Source: Paenibacillus lutrae
GTDB lineage: Bacteria > Bacillota > Bacilli > Paenibacillales > NBRC-103111
Assembly: GCF_009757775.1 (NCBI RefSeq)
Contig: NZ_RHLK01000002.1
Location: forward strand, 564,113-628,112
Length of the DNA stretch: 64,000 nucleotides
Reading direction: 5' to 3'
Of the stretch, positions 1-8,066 are shown piece after piece (within the stretch, counting starts at the first letter, position 1; every line of letters starts with the position of its first letter). Below the pieces are notes generated by a model. It worked only from the letters and a program-made list of their open reading frames with translations. It was not told where the DNA came from and searched no databases. A program made the translations under genes and the position numbers.

Positions 1-1
1 G

Positions 2-718
2 ATACTGAAACGGCTCGGTCTGCCGGTTGTCAGCAGGATGGAACAGCTGAACGTGGGAAGGCTTAACTTCATTCCCGGTATCCCTGAACTAGATCCGGTC
101 TACAGCAACAGTGTCCGCTATGTAGGCCCGATCGAGTATCCGGCTGTGGAAGAGGCCGGCCATCCGGTGCCGGGAGAGCCGTATATTCTCGTGTATCCGG
201 GCAGACTGGAGGATACGTCGGGGCCATCCGGCCTGCAGCTGCTGGAGTTCGTTGTGCAGGCATACCGGAACACGAAGGATACAGTCGTCATTGCCTGCAG
301 CCAGACACTTCCGGCCGCACTGAGGGCCCGGATGAGCGGCAATATGACGGTCATCCCACATTTCGGCCCGGGTCTGTTAGCCCGCAGCCGTCTGTTCATT
401 CATCACGGCGGGCACGGAAGCTGCATGTCGGCACTGAGGCGCGGAGTGCCGTCGCTGATCATACCGACCCACACGGAGCGGGAGTTCAATGCCCGCAAGG
501 TGCATGGTCTGGGAGCAGGCGAATATGTGCTCCCCGGTACGCTTACGGCGGCTCAATTGTATCAGTTGGGAGAGTATGTCATGGAAGACAGATATAGGGA
601 GCATGCGGAGGAAATCGCAGCTCTCATCCACAACCGGAATTACGGCGGTGCCGGGGAGATCTACACCTGCGGAAGCACACTGATGAAGCGCCTGACAATG
701 TCCCGGGAGGAGCTGTGA
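2..718 (+). CDS. MGT/UGT-family glycosyltransferase, C-terminal part (5' end outside window)
   Basis: The reading frame is open to the window edge (ILKRLGLPVVS precedes the first Met at 38), so this is the C-terminal part of a longer protein. It carries the nucleotide-sugar binding end of GT1/MGT enzymes: the HHGGHGS segment after LARSRLFI, then GVPSLIIPTHTEREFNA, equivalent to the PSPG-like donor-binding loop. It would transfer a sugar from an NDP donor to a small molecule in the cytosol. It lies 6 bp ahead of acpS, so the biosynthetic operon continues to the left. A second member of the family lies at 40554. The donor and acceptor cannot be read from the sequence. Confidence 0.8.
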   Translation: MLKRLGLPVVSRMEQLNVGRLNFIPGIPELDPVYSNSVRYVGPIEYPAVEEAGHPVPGEPYILVYPGRLEDTSGPSGLQLLEFVVQAYRNTKDTVVIACSQTLPAALRARMSGNMTVIPHFGPGLLARSRLFIHHGGHGSCMSALRRGVPSLIIPTHTEREFNARKVHGLGAGEYVLPGTLTAAQLYQLGEYVMEDRYREHAEEIAALIHNRNYGGAGEIYTCGSTLMKRLTMSREEL

Positions 719-724
719 CGAAGG

Positions 725-1129
725 ATGATTTATGGCATCGGGATAGATATCCAGGAAATTACTCAATTTGAGGAAATTCTGCATCGGCAGCAGGATCGTT
801 TCTTGCGCAGAATATTTACGGACCAGGAGTTGTCCTACTGCAGCCGTTACAACAGTCCGGCCCAGCATCTGGCTGCCAGATGGGCCGTGAAAGAGGCTTT
901 CCTGAAAGCGGCGGGTACCGGGCTGAGGGGCGGCTACCGGCTGGCGGATCTGGAAGTGTCGAATCTTCCCTCCGGAAAGCCGGAACTGATTCTGCACGGA
1001 CAGGTCCGGGAAGACATGGAACGGGCTGGTGTGAATGTGTACATAAGCCTGTCCCATTCCGGTGATTATGCGGCAGGTCAGGTTGTCCTTTGGACAACGG
1101 TATCTGTTTCTTGTCCGTGCACCGGGTGA
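725..1129 (+). CDS. acpS: Holo-[acyl-carrier-protein] synthase (AcpS-type phosphopantetheinyl transferase)
   Basis: The 134-residue protein has the AcpS hallmarks in order: GIDIQEI at the N-terminus (Mg-binding Asp), ARWAVKEAFLKA at about residue 55 (the WxxKEAxxKA signature) and SLSHSGDYA near residue 110. AcpS transfers 4'-phosphopantetheine from CoA to the conserved Ser of a carrier protein. Its position inside the cluster, which encodes four free-standing carrier proteins (29106, 35691, 41721, 53210), suggests a dedicated activating enzyme rather than the only genomic copy. That dedication is inference. A GTGA(C)G-rich ribosome site precedes the ATG, and a good terminator follows at 1157. 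Confidence 0.93.
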   Translation: MIYGIGIDIQEITQFEEILHRQQDRFLRRIFTDQELSYCSRYNSPAQHLAARWAVKEAFLKAAGTGLRGGYRLADLEVSNLPSGKPELILHGQVREDMERAGVNVYISLSHSGDYAAGQVVLWTTVSVSCPCTG

Positions 1130-1156
1130 AGTGCACAGCTGGTTGATGCGGTAACA

Positions 1157-1189
1157 GGTTATCCGGTTATAGTCCGGATGGCCTTTTTT
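1157..1189 (+). terminator. Rho-independent terminator after acpS
   Basis: A 10-bp stem (GGTTATCCGG pairing with CCGGATGGCC, with G-U pairs) and a 7-nt loop are followed by six T residues. It lies 28 bp downstream of the acpS stop. Confidence 0.75.
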
Positions 1190-1323
1190 GCGTCTGCGGA
1201 TGGAACGTGAGGGGGGCTGGCGTGAGACTGGACAATCTTGACGTGTCATCCATATGGGGATACGATGAAACGGTATGTATTTTCTGGAATATAATTCCTT
1301 ATTTTGACGAAGGAGCTGATCTC

Positions 1324-1707
1324 TTGACTCAGGGTTTGATAACCGGTATTGATCATGTCCAACTGCCTGCTGCTGATCTGGAGGAAACGATTGCGTGGTA
1401 CTGCAGAGTGTTCGGCTTCTCCCTCTTGGAGAATTACGGGGAATTTGCCATGCTTACATTAAATGATCGTTCACCGAATCTGATGCTGTGGCAGTCGAAG
1501 AATTATTCTTCCGCTCATTTTGAGAAAGACGGGGAGACTTTGCCGGTCCTATTTTTCAGGAGTTCCGAAATCGACAAGCTGGCCCGGAAACTGCAGGAAG
1601 AAAATGCGCGAATCGTCAGCCTGGATGACGGGGGTTTTGCCAAGTTTCTGAAATTTTACGATCTCAATGACAATTTTATCGGTGTGATGCAGCTGATGGA
1701 AGGCTGA
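1324..1707 (+). CDS. VOC-family (glyoxalase/bleomycin-resistance fold) protein
   Basis: I chose the TTG at 1324 because AAGGAG lies about 8 nt upstream (1309-1314) and the protein then begins right at the fold. The frame is open from 1207. The product of about 127 residues has the VOC pattern GIDHVQLPAADLEETIAWYCRVFGF, a second half starting near LPVLFFRSSEIDKL, and FYDLNDNFIGVMQ at the C-terminal metal-side strand. The possible metal ligands are His in the first strand and Asp/Asn near the end. Members may be metalloenzymes or drug-binding resistance proteins. Terminators on both sides show it is a monocistronic unit, so a self-resistance role is possible but unproven. Confidence 0.75.
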   Translation: MTQGLITGIDHVQLPAADLEETIAWYCRVFGFSLLENYGEFAMLTLNDRSPNLMLWQSKNYSSAHFEKDGETLPVLFFRSSEIDKLARKLQEENARIVSLDDGGFAKFLKFYDLNDNFIGVMQLMEG

Positions 1708-1725
1708 CGATGAGTTCATGAGAAG

Positions 1726-1755
1726 ACCGGTGCCCGGTGAGGCGCCGGTTTTTTT
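1726..1755 (+). terminator. Rho-independent terminator after the VOC gene
   Basis: A 9-bp GC-rich stem (ACCGGTGCC with GGCGCCGGT, one wobble pair) and a 6-nt loop are followed by seven T residues. Confidence 0.85.
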
Positions 1756-1800
1756 GGTTCCTATGAAGCTGTCTGCCTGCTTTAACAGACAGGATGCCGC

Positions 1801-1887
1801 ATGGAACGCCGAGAGCGGACGCTGCCGGAAGCCTACAATGAACGTATGCAGGAATTAATCAATGAGATGAAAGGTGCAGGTACATGA
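1801..1887 (+). CDS. Possible 28-residue small ORF coupled to the next gene
   Basis: An ATG at 1801 with a weak AGGA upstream opens a 28-codon ORF rich in charged residues (starts MERRERTLPEAYNERM). Its TGA overlaps the ATG of the next gene in an ATGA arrangement at 1884, typical of translational coupling. It may be a leader that feeds ribosomes into the TIM-barrel gene or a chance ORF. No family is recognised. Confidence 0.25.
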   Translation: MERRERTLPEAYNERMQELINEMKGAGT

Positions 1888-2699
1888 CCGTATATTTCGG
1901 ACGTTCCCCCGTCTCCTGCCAGCTGACGCCCTGGGGAAAAGAATATGGGCGGGGCCTCGGAGAACTGGCCGCTCTGGATGTCCGCTTCGTGGAAATCGGC
2001 AGCCGGCTGCTGCTGCCCTATGAAGGGCGGATTGCCCAGTGGAAAGAAAAGCTGGAGAAAGAATACCAGGCCGTATCGGGAGTATTTGAATTCGGCCATT
2101 TTGCGAACTGGGCCAAACGCAGAGAAATTTATTTGCACCACGACCGGCTGGCCAGATTGCTCCTCGCAGCCGGTATCGACATGGTCATTCTGGGCCCGGG
2201 TATCCGGTTAAGCCGGAGCTGCGGCATAGAAGACCAGAGGAATATGCTGGCGATGATTACGGAAATTCACAAGCGTTACAGCTACTACGGCATCCGGGCG
2301 GGTATTCATCCTCACCGCTCGCACTGTATCTGTACCAGTGAAGAAGTGGAATACGTCATGGAGCGGACACCTCCCGATCTCGGATTAGTCCCGGATACCG
2401 GTCATCTCGCGGAAGCGGGTGCAGATATCAGAGAGCTGATGGGGCGGTATGTTTCGCGTACCCTTGCCGTACATCTGAAGGATGCCAGGGAAGTCCGGGA
2501 AGATGAAGAAAGCCGGACTTCTTCCGGCCGAAGGATGCGTTATACAGAGCTTGGAGGCGGGGAACTGCCGCTGTCCTCCATTCTGCGGACTCTCCGGGAG
2601 TACAAGTACGCGGGTTATATGACGCTGGAAATGGACGAGACGCTCCTGCCTCCGGCAGAAGCGGTAAAAGTTTCTCTGTCCGTGCTGAACAAAGCATAA
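1884..2699 (+). CDS. Sugar phosphate isomerase/epimerase-like TIM-barrel protein (AP-endonuclease-2 fold)
   Basis: The 271 residues show the xylose-isomerase-like TIM barrel (IolE/IolI/Hyi superfamily). Motifs in order: VRFVEIGSRLL near the N-terminus (metal Glu), GIHPHRSHCICTSEEVEYVM, LVPDTGHLAEAG (Asp/His pair), LAVHLKDA, ELGGGELPL and YMTLEMD at the end (metal Glu). These enzymes isomerise, epimerise or dehydrate keto-sugars and inosose-like cyclitols using a divalent metal. In this setting it probably supplies or reshapes a sugar or cyclitol precursor for the cluster; the substrate is unknown. The start overlaps the TGA of a short upstream ORF. Confidence 0.8.
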   Translation: MTVYFGRSPVSCQLTPWGKEYGRGLGELAALDVRFVEIGSRLLLPYEGRIAQWKEKLEKEYQAVSGVFEFGHFANWAKRREIYLHHDRLARLLLAAGIDMVILGPGIRLSRSCGIEDQRNMLAMITEIHKRYSYYGIRAGIHPHRSHCICTSEEVEYVMERTPPDLGLVPDTGHLAEAGADIRELMGRYVSRTLAVHLKDAREVREDEESRTSSGRRMRYTELGGGELPLSSILRTLREYKYAGYMTLEMDETLLPPAEAVKVSLSVLNKA

Positions 2700-2740
2700 C
2701 TTAAAAAAATCAAGTCAAGAAAGGAAGAAAGCACCCGGAT

Positions 2741-4492
2741 ATGTGGACCAAGATACCGATTCTCCCGTATTTCCGCCTGGTCGGCCCTTATTTAAAGCAG
2801 CATAAGAGAGACCTCGTTCTGCTGGTTCTGCTGCTGATCCTCAGCATCGGAGCCCAGATCACCATTCCATGGCTGCTGAAAACTTATTTCGACTCCCCGT
2901 CAGATGCTTCGCTGCAGTCGCTGCTGCTTCTGATCGGGCTGATTATGGTGCTGGGCACCGCATATCAGCTTCTGGTGCTGGTATCGGATTATATCGGCGA
3001 GCATGTGGGCTGGTCGGCAGCCAACCGGCTCCGCAGCCGCTTGATGCGGCACTGTCTGAGCCAGGACATCTCGTTCTTTCACCGTTATAATCCCGGAGAG
3101 CTTCTGGACCGCGTCGATGGGGCGGTTAACGGGCTGGCTGAATTTTTTTACAAGTTTGTCGTAAGGTTTACGAATAATGTAGTTCTTCTGCTGGTTGCGC
3201 TGGGACTTTTGTATACGATTCATTGGAGTATCGGAGCCGTCATGACCGCTTTTATAGGATTGGCTGCCGTTGTCTACTACAGGCTCCGCGACTATGCCCT
3301 CCCTTACTGGGTCCGGGTAGGTGAAATGTCGTCCGCTTTTTTCGGTTTTATCGGAGAGCAGTTAACCAACACAGAGGATACGCGCTCCAGCGGGGCTTCC
3401 GGTTACGCCATGGGGCGTCTCAAAACGCTGCTGAGGAATTGGTTTCCGCTGCATATGGAGGCGGGTTACGCTTTCTCCGTCATGTGGATGCAGTCTATGA
3501 TGCTGCTTGGCCTGAGCACCATTCTGACGTTTGCTGTGAGCGCCTGGCTCTGGCATACCGGAACCGTATCGGCCGGCACTCTTTATATGCTGATGCTGTA
3601 TGCCGTGATGCTGGTCGGGCCCATAGATACGATTCGGATCGAGCTGGGCGCTCTTCAGCGTGCTTCCGCCAACATAGAGCGAATCCGCCAGTTGTTTGAC
3701 ATCCGCCCGGCGATTGAAGAGGGGGCGGGGGAAGAAGTACTGCAGGAAGGACCGCTGTCCGCCGAGTTCCGGGAAGTTACGTTCGGTTATAGTCCGCATG
3801 AACCGGTTCTTCACGGAATCGGACTCCGGCTTGCGGCCGGGCAATCGCTGGGGATTGTCGGCCGCACCGGAAGCGGCAAAAGCTCGCTCGCCCGCCTGCT
3901 GCTGCGCTTGTATGATCCGCAGCAGGGAAGCGTTCTGCTGGACGGGACGGACATCCGACGGGTCAAGCTCACTCAGTTGAGACAGCGGGTGGGGATCGTG
4001 ACGCAGGATGTGCAGATTTTCAAAGGCAGCGTGAGGGACAACCTCACTTTCTTCAATCCGGCCGTTCCGGATGACAAGATAGAAGCTGTGCTGGAAGACC
4101 TCGGGCTGGCGTCCTGGTACGCAGAGCTGCCGGAGAAGCTGGATACGCAGCTTGAAGCCGGGGGAGGAGGACTGTCTGCCGGAGAAGCGCAGCTGCTGGC
4201 GTTTGCCCGGGTATTTCTGAAAGAACCGGGCCTTGTTATTCTCGACGAGGCCTCATCACGGCTTGACCCAGTGACGGAGGAGAAGCTGGAGCAGGCAGTG
4301 AGGAAGCTGCTCAGCGGGAGAACGGCGATTGTGATTGCCCACCGTCTCCAGACCCTGCGGCATGTGGACCGTATTCTTGTAGTGGAAGACGGCCGGATCA
4401 TCGAGCACGACAGTCAGGCGGCTCTTCTGGAGAATCCGGACTCGCGCTACTCTCAGCTTCTGCGCCAGAGCTTCAGAAACTCCAGCCGATGA
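2741..4492 (+). CDS. ABC exporter half-transporter (TMD-NBD), catalytic Walker B subunit, pair 1
   Basis: The 583-residue protein has about six N-terminal membrane helices (ABC_membrane domain, residues about 15-300) fused to an ATPase domain. Walker A GRTGSGKSS lies near residue 374, and Walker B LVILDEASSRLD with an intact catalytic Glu near 497. The H-loop IAHRL follows near 532. The signature is the non-canonical LSAGE. The stop overlaps the next ATG (ATGA at 4489). With its neighbour it should form a heterodimeric exporter whose competent ATP site combines this Walker B with the neighbour's LSGGQ. The probable role is export of the product or self-protection. It is clearly paralogous to the gene at 6303. 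Confidence 0.9.
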   Translation: MWTKIPILPYFRLVGPYLKQHKRDLVLLVLLLILSIGAQITIPWLLKTYFDSPSDASLQSLLLLIGLIMVLGTAYQLLVLVSDYIGEHVGWSAANRLRSRLMRHCLSQDISFFHRYNPGELLDRVDGAVNGLAEFFYKFVVRFTNNVVLLLVALGLLYTIHWSIGAVMTAFIGLAAVVYYRLRDYALPYWVRVGEMSSAFFGFIGEQLTNTEDTRSSGASGYAMGRLKTLLRNWFPLHMEAGYAFSVMWMQSMMLLGLSTILTFAVSAWLWHTGTVSAGTLYMLMLYAVMLVGPIDTIRIELGALQRASANIERIRQLFDIRPAIEEGAGEEVLQEGPLSAEFREVTFGYSPHEPVLHGIGLRLAAGQSLGIVGRTGSGKSSLARLLLRLYDPQQGSVLLDGTDIRRVKLTQLRQRVGIVTQDVQIFKGSVRDNLTFFNPAVPDDKIEAVLEDLGLASWYAELPEKLDTQLEAGGGGLSAGEAQLLAFARVFLKEPGLVILDEASSRLDPVTEEKLEQAVRKLLSGRTAIVIAHRLQTLRHVDRILVVEDGRIIEHDSQAALLENPDSRYSQLLRQSFRNSSR

Positions 4493-6102
4493 GCACACCC
4501 CGGTTCCTGCGCCAGATGGCCGCTCTGCATCCCCGGCTGTTCTGGAAAGGGGTGCTTCTCTGGCTGCCGTTTAATCTGTCACCGGTTATAGCCGGGCTGC
4601 TCATGAAGCAGGTCTTTGACAATCTGGCGGGTTCCGCGGAAGAGGCTGGCGGCACCGGTATCGGCACAGGTATCGGCACAGGAATGCTCTGTATGCTGCT
4701 TGCGGCCAATATATTGGCCTCTGCCGGCTCCATTCTGTGGGGAGGCCGGATTGAGACGGAACTCAATTTCCGTATCAAAGGAATCATCCGGCACAATATG
4801 CTCGAGTCTATCCTGAAGCAGCCTGGTGCCCGGGCTCTGCCGTGTGCGCCGGGGGAAGCGATTTCCACGTTCCGCGAGGATGTGGAACAGCTCGCCGACA
4901 TGCTCCGCTTCTATAACCTTCTCCCGGTTAAAGTAACGTTCACGGCTGCTGCGGCCGTGATCTTATGGGCGGTCTCCCCGGAGATTACGCTTCTCGTGTT
5001 CGTGCCTCTGACGGTTATTCTTATATCCGCTCAGGTTGCAGGGACGAGGCTGCAACAACTGCGGGAAGCGTCGCGTAAAGCCGAAAGCGGAATTGCCGGG
5101 TTTATCGGCGAAATGTGCAATTCTGCGCAGGCAGTCAAATTATTCAATGCGGAGGAAGCGGTGAGCGCCCGGTTCCGGAGTCTCGGGGATTCGCGGATGA
5201 GTACCGTGCTCAAGGAAAGACTGCTCGATCAGAGCACCAGCGCCTTTGTCAGCCATACCCTGCAAATCGGAACGGGTCTGATCCTTCTGGCCGCCGCTAT
5301 TTTTATGAAGCAGGGGCAGTTCACGATCGGAAATTTTGCCCTCTTCGTCACCTATATCGGGATAGTGACCTCTTTTATTCAATATTGCGGTTTCTTCCTG
5401 ACCAAATACAGGCAGACCAGCGTTGCGGTGCAAAGATTGCGGCAGCTGCTGCCGGACACTCCGGAGAGTGCATTACTGGAATACCGGCAGGTATATACCG
5501 AGGAGGACTACCCGCCTTCGCCTTTGGCCGGGCCGCTGTCTGCCGTACAGGCGGAGAGGCTCAGAGTGCTGGAGACCCGGGGGCTGACCTGTCTTCACGG
5601 ACACACGGACCAAGGGGTCCGGGACATCAGCCTGCACATAGCCGGGGGTTCTTTTGTCGTCATTACCGGACGGATGGGTTCCGGCAAAACGACACTGCTC
5701 CGCGCGATTCTCGGGCTGCTTCCGGCCTCATCCGGCACCATCTGCTGGAACGGGCGGAAGGTGGAGAATCCGGGCAGCTTCTTTATCCCGCCCCGGGCGG
5801 CTTATACGGCTCAGGCAGCGAATCTGTATAATCTGACGCTGAGAGAAAATATCCTGCTCGGTCTGCCGGAGAACCGTCTGGAGCGGGCCATTTACTCGGC
5901 GGTGCTGGAAGAAGATATCCAGTGGTTAGAGGATGGGGCGGACACCATGATCGGAGTTAAGGGGGTCAAGCTGTCGGGAGGACAGATCCAGCGGACGGCA
6001 GTCGCCCGGATGTTCGCGCGCCAAAGTGATCTGATGGTGCTTGACGATGTGTCCAGCGCACTTGACGCAGAGACGGAGAGCCGCCTTTGGGAGCGGCTTT
6101 AG
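4489..6102 (+). CDS. ABC exporter half-transporter, degenerate-site subunit, pair 1; truncated by an in-frame amber codon
   Basis: The 537-residue product has an exporter membrane domain and an ATPase domain with GRMGSGKTT near residue 394, canonical LSGGQ near 495 and Walker B LMVLDDVSSALD, in which Asp replaces the catalytic Glu. Translation stops at TAG (6100-6102), right after the D-loop. The same frame continues downstream with the missing 54 residues, including the H-loop (VVSHR), exactly as in the intact paralogue at 8063 (WERLTGRKEATCLVVTHR). The loss therefore comes from a single nonsense codon, not a frameshift. Because the H-loop belongs to the degenerate ATP site, the truncated half may still work. 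A GTGIGTGIGTG tandem repeat lies in an extramembrane loop (about 4650-4682). Confidence 0.85.
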   Translation: MSTPRFLRQMAALHPRLFWKGVLLWLPFNLSPVIAGLLMKQVFDNLAGSAEEAGGTGIGTGIGTGMLCMLLAANILASAGSILWGGRIETELNFRIKGIIRHNMLESILKQPGARALPCAPGEAISTFREDVEQLADMLRFYNLLPVKVTFTAAAAVILWAVSPEITLLVFVPLTVILISAQVAGTRLQQLREASRKAESGIAGFIGEMCNSAQAVKLFNAEEAVSARFRSLGDSRMSTVLKERLLDQSTSAFVSHTLQIGTGLILLAAAIFMKQGQFTIGNFALFVTYIGIVTSFIQYCGFFLTKYRQTSVAVQRLRQLLPDTPESALLEYRQVYTEEDYPPSPLAGPLSAVQAERLRVLETRGLTCLHGHTDQGVRDISLHIAGGSFVVITGRMGSGKTTLLRAILGLLPASSGTICWNGRKVENPGSFFIPPRAAYTAQAANLYNLTLRENILLGLPENRLERAIYSAVLEEDIQWLEDGADTMIGVKGVKLSGGQIQRTAVARMFARQSDLMVLDDVSSALDAETESRLWERL

Positions 6103-6267
6103 AGGTCGAAGGATACGACCTTCCTGGTCGTGTCCCACAGAAAAGCGGTACTGGAGCGGGCGGATCATATCGTCTTGCTCAAAGATGGCCGGCTCGAAGC
6201 GCAGGGAACGCTGGCGGAACTGCTCCAGTCTTCGGAAGAAATGCGCTTTCTGTGGGCGCAGACATGA
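6103..6267 (+). other. In-frame coding remnant beyond the amber stop of the pair-1 ABC subunit
   Basis: After TAG at 6100 the same frame stays open for 54 codons to TGA at 6265-6267. It encodes the H-loop segment ([18 protein letters not shown]) and the C-terminal regulatory helix of an ABC ATPase. It has no start codon or ribosome site of its own. It would be translated only by readthrough or suppression, or if the stop is a base-call error. Confidence 0.8.
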
Positions 6268-6302
6268 GAAATATTTAGCCTGACAGGAGGAAATGAAATT
6301 CA

Positions 6303-8066
6303 ATGTCTCCTTTGTCGTTCTCCCGTGTTCCGGTTTACCGGTACTATTTGCTGCTTAGAGCCTACCTGATTGATCTGTGGAAAGGGATCCTGTTTCTGGC
6401 TGTCCTGGTAGCGCTGAACATTGCCCTTCAACTCGTAAATCCGCAGATATTACGCTTTTTTATCGATTCGGCCACAGACCGGCAGTCTTCCGTCCTCTTG
6501 TATTCCGCTCTGTTGTTTGCAGGGCTTGCTGCGGCACAGCTGCTGCTTTCCGTCACAGCGGACTATACCGGCGAGAAAATCGGATGGACGGCTGCGAACC
6601 GGCTGCGGACGCATCTTCTCCGCCACTGCCTCTCTCTGGATCTTGCTTTTTTCAAAACCCGTTCCGGCGGAGAACTGATCGATCGCATAGACGGCGATGT
6701 AAAAGGACTGTCCGGCTTTTTTTCTACCCTGACGGTTTCCCTGCTTGGCAATATCGGTCTTATACTCGGTGTGCTCGCCGTCGTGTTCTATGAGAATTTG
6801 GTCATGGGCGCATTGATGTCCGTCTATGTAGGACTAGCCTTGTCCGTATTCAACAAAATGAGAGAGTACAGCATTCCGCTCTGGGTAAGGTTCGGAGACG
6901 CCAGAGCTGATTTTTTCGCTTTTGTAGGAGAACAGCTCTCCGCTGCGGAGGATGCACGCTCAAGCGGAGCCGTCCCATACTCGCTCTACCGGTTCCGCCA
7001 GCTTATGCGAAGCTGGTTTCCCCTGCATATGAAGGCCGGCTTCGGTTTTTCTTTCATGTGGGCCAGCTCTGTCATTCTTGTTGGGATTGGGACGCTCCTT
7101 ATCCTTGTTCCCGGCTTCTACTTGCGCGGGCAGGGGCTTGTGACGACAGGCACCCTTTATATGATGATCTTTTATATGGGACTTCTTGCCGGACCTCTGG
7201 ATGCCATCCGTGAACTTATTGAAAATTTACAGCGGGCCGAAGCGAATATCGAGGGGGTCGGTCAGCTTCTCGATCTGGCTCCCGAAATTCGGGAAAGCTC
7301 TGATGCAGCTGAGCTGGCTGACGGGCCGATCTCCGTTCAATGCAGAAGCTTGACATTTGGTTACAGCAAGGAAGAAACAGTGCTCCGGGAGATTCAATTC
7401 AGTCTGGAAGCAGGGGAGTCCCTTGGCATCGTCGGTAGAAGCGGAAGCGGGAAAACGTCGCTGGCGCGTCTCCTGGTCCGTTTGTACGACCCTGTGGAGG
7501 GAGATGTTCTGCTAGGGGATATGGATATCCGCAGAATAAAACTGAGCCATCTGCGGGAACGGGTCGGACTCATTACGCAGGATGTGCAGATTTTTAACGG
7601 AACAGTGCGTGAGAACCTGACGCTTTTCAAAAGGGATATTCCGGATGACCAAATAATGCCGCTTCTCGAGGAAACGGGGCTCGGAGCCTGGTTCAGCACG
7701 CTTCCGGACGGACTGGATACGGTTCTTCCGTCAGGAGGAGGGGGCCTGTCGGCAGGGGAAGCCCAACTGCTGGCTTATGTCCGGGTGTTCCTCAAAGACC
7801 CGGGGCTGGTCATTCTGGACGAGGCTTCCTCCCGGCTTGATCCGGTTACGGAGAAACGTTTGGAACGGACGGCCCGCAGGCTGCTGCAAGGACGGACATC
7901 GATTCTCATCAGCCACCGCCTTGGCATGCTGAAGCACGCCGACCGCATTCTGGTGATGGACAGCGGCCGGATTGCCGAACAGGGCAGCCGGGAACAGCTC
8001 CTTAAGCAGACGGATTCACGCTTTTCACAGCTTATACGACAAGGTACAGGAAAGGAGAGTCTATGA
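6303..8066 (+). CDS. ABC exporter half-transporter (TMD-NBD), catalytic Walker B subunit, pair 2
   Basis: This 587-residue paralogue of the 2741 gene has the same layout. The membrane domain covers residues about 20-310. Walker A GRSGSGKTS is near 377, the signature is non-canonical LSAGE, Walker B is LVILDEASSRLD with the catalytic Glu, and ISHRL is the H-loop. The ATG is preceded by AGGAGG at a rather long 12-nt spacing. The stop overlaps the start of the partner at 8063 (ATGA). The gene order and asymmetry copy pair 1, so a two-gene tandem duplication followed by divergence is the simplest history. A second related cargo or redundancy is inferred. Confidence 0.9.
   Translation: MSPLSFSRVPVYRYYLLLRAYLIDLWKGILFLAVLVALNIALQLVNPQILRFFIDSATDRQSSVLLYSALLFAGLAAAQLLLSVTADYTGEKIGWTAANRLRTHLLRHCLSLDLAFFKTRSGGELIDRIDGDVKGLSGFFSTLTVSLLGNIGLILGVLAVVFYENLVMGALMSVYVGLALSVFNKMREYSIPLWVRFGDARADFFAFVGEQLSAAEDARSSGAVPYSLYRFRQLMRSWFPLHMKAGFGFSFMWASSVILVGIGTLLILVPGFYLRGQGLVTTGTLYMMIFYMGLLAGPLDAIRELIENLQRAEANIEGVGQLLDLAPEIRESSDAAELADGPISVQCRSLTFGYSKEETVLREIQFSLEAGESLGIVGRSGSGKTSLARLLVRLYDPVEGDVLLGDMDIRRIKLSHLRERVGLITQDVQIFNGTVRENLTLFKRDIPDDQIMPLLEETGLGAWFSTLPDGLDTVLPSGGGGLSAGEAQLLAYVRVFLKDPGLVILDEASSRLDPVTEKRLERTARRLLQGRTSILISHRLGMLKHADRILVMDSGRIAEQGSREQLLKQTDSRFSQLIRQGTGKESL

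Noticed and set aside
377-1249. 290-codon - strand frame opposite the glycosyltransferase fragment and acpS
   Set aside because: Both + strand genes have clear motifs; the antisense product is Arg/Pro/Ser-rich and resembles no family.
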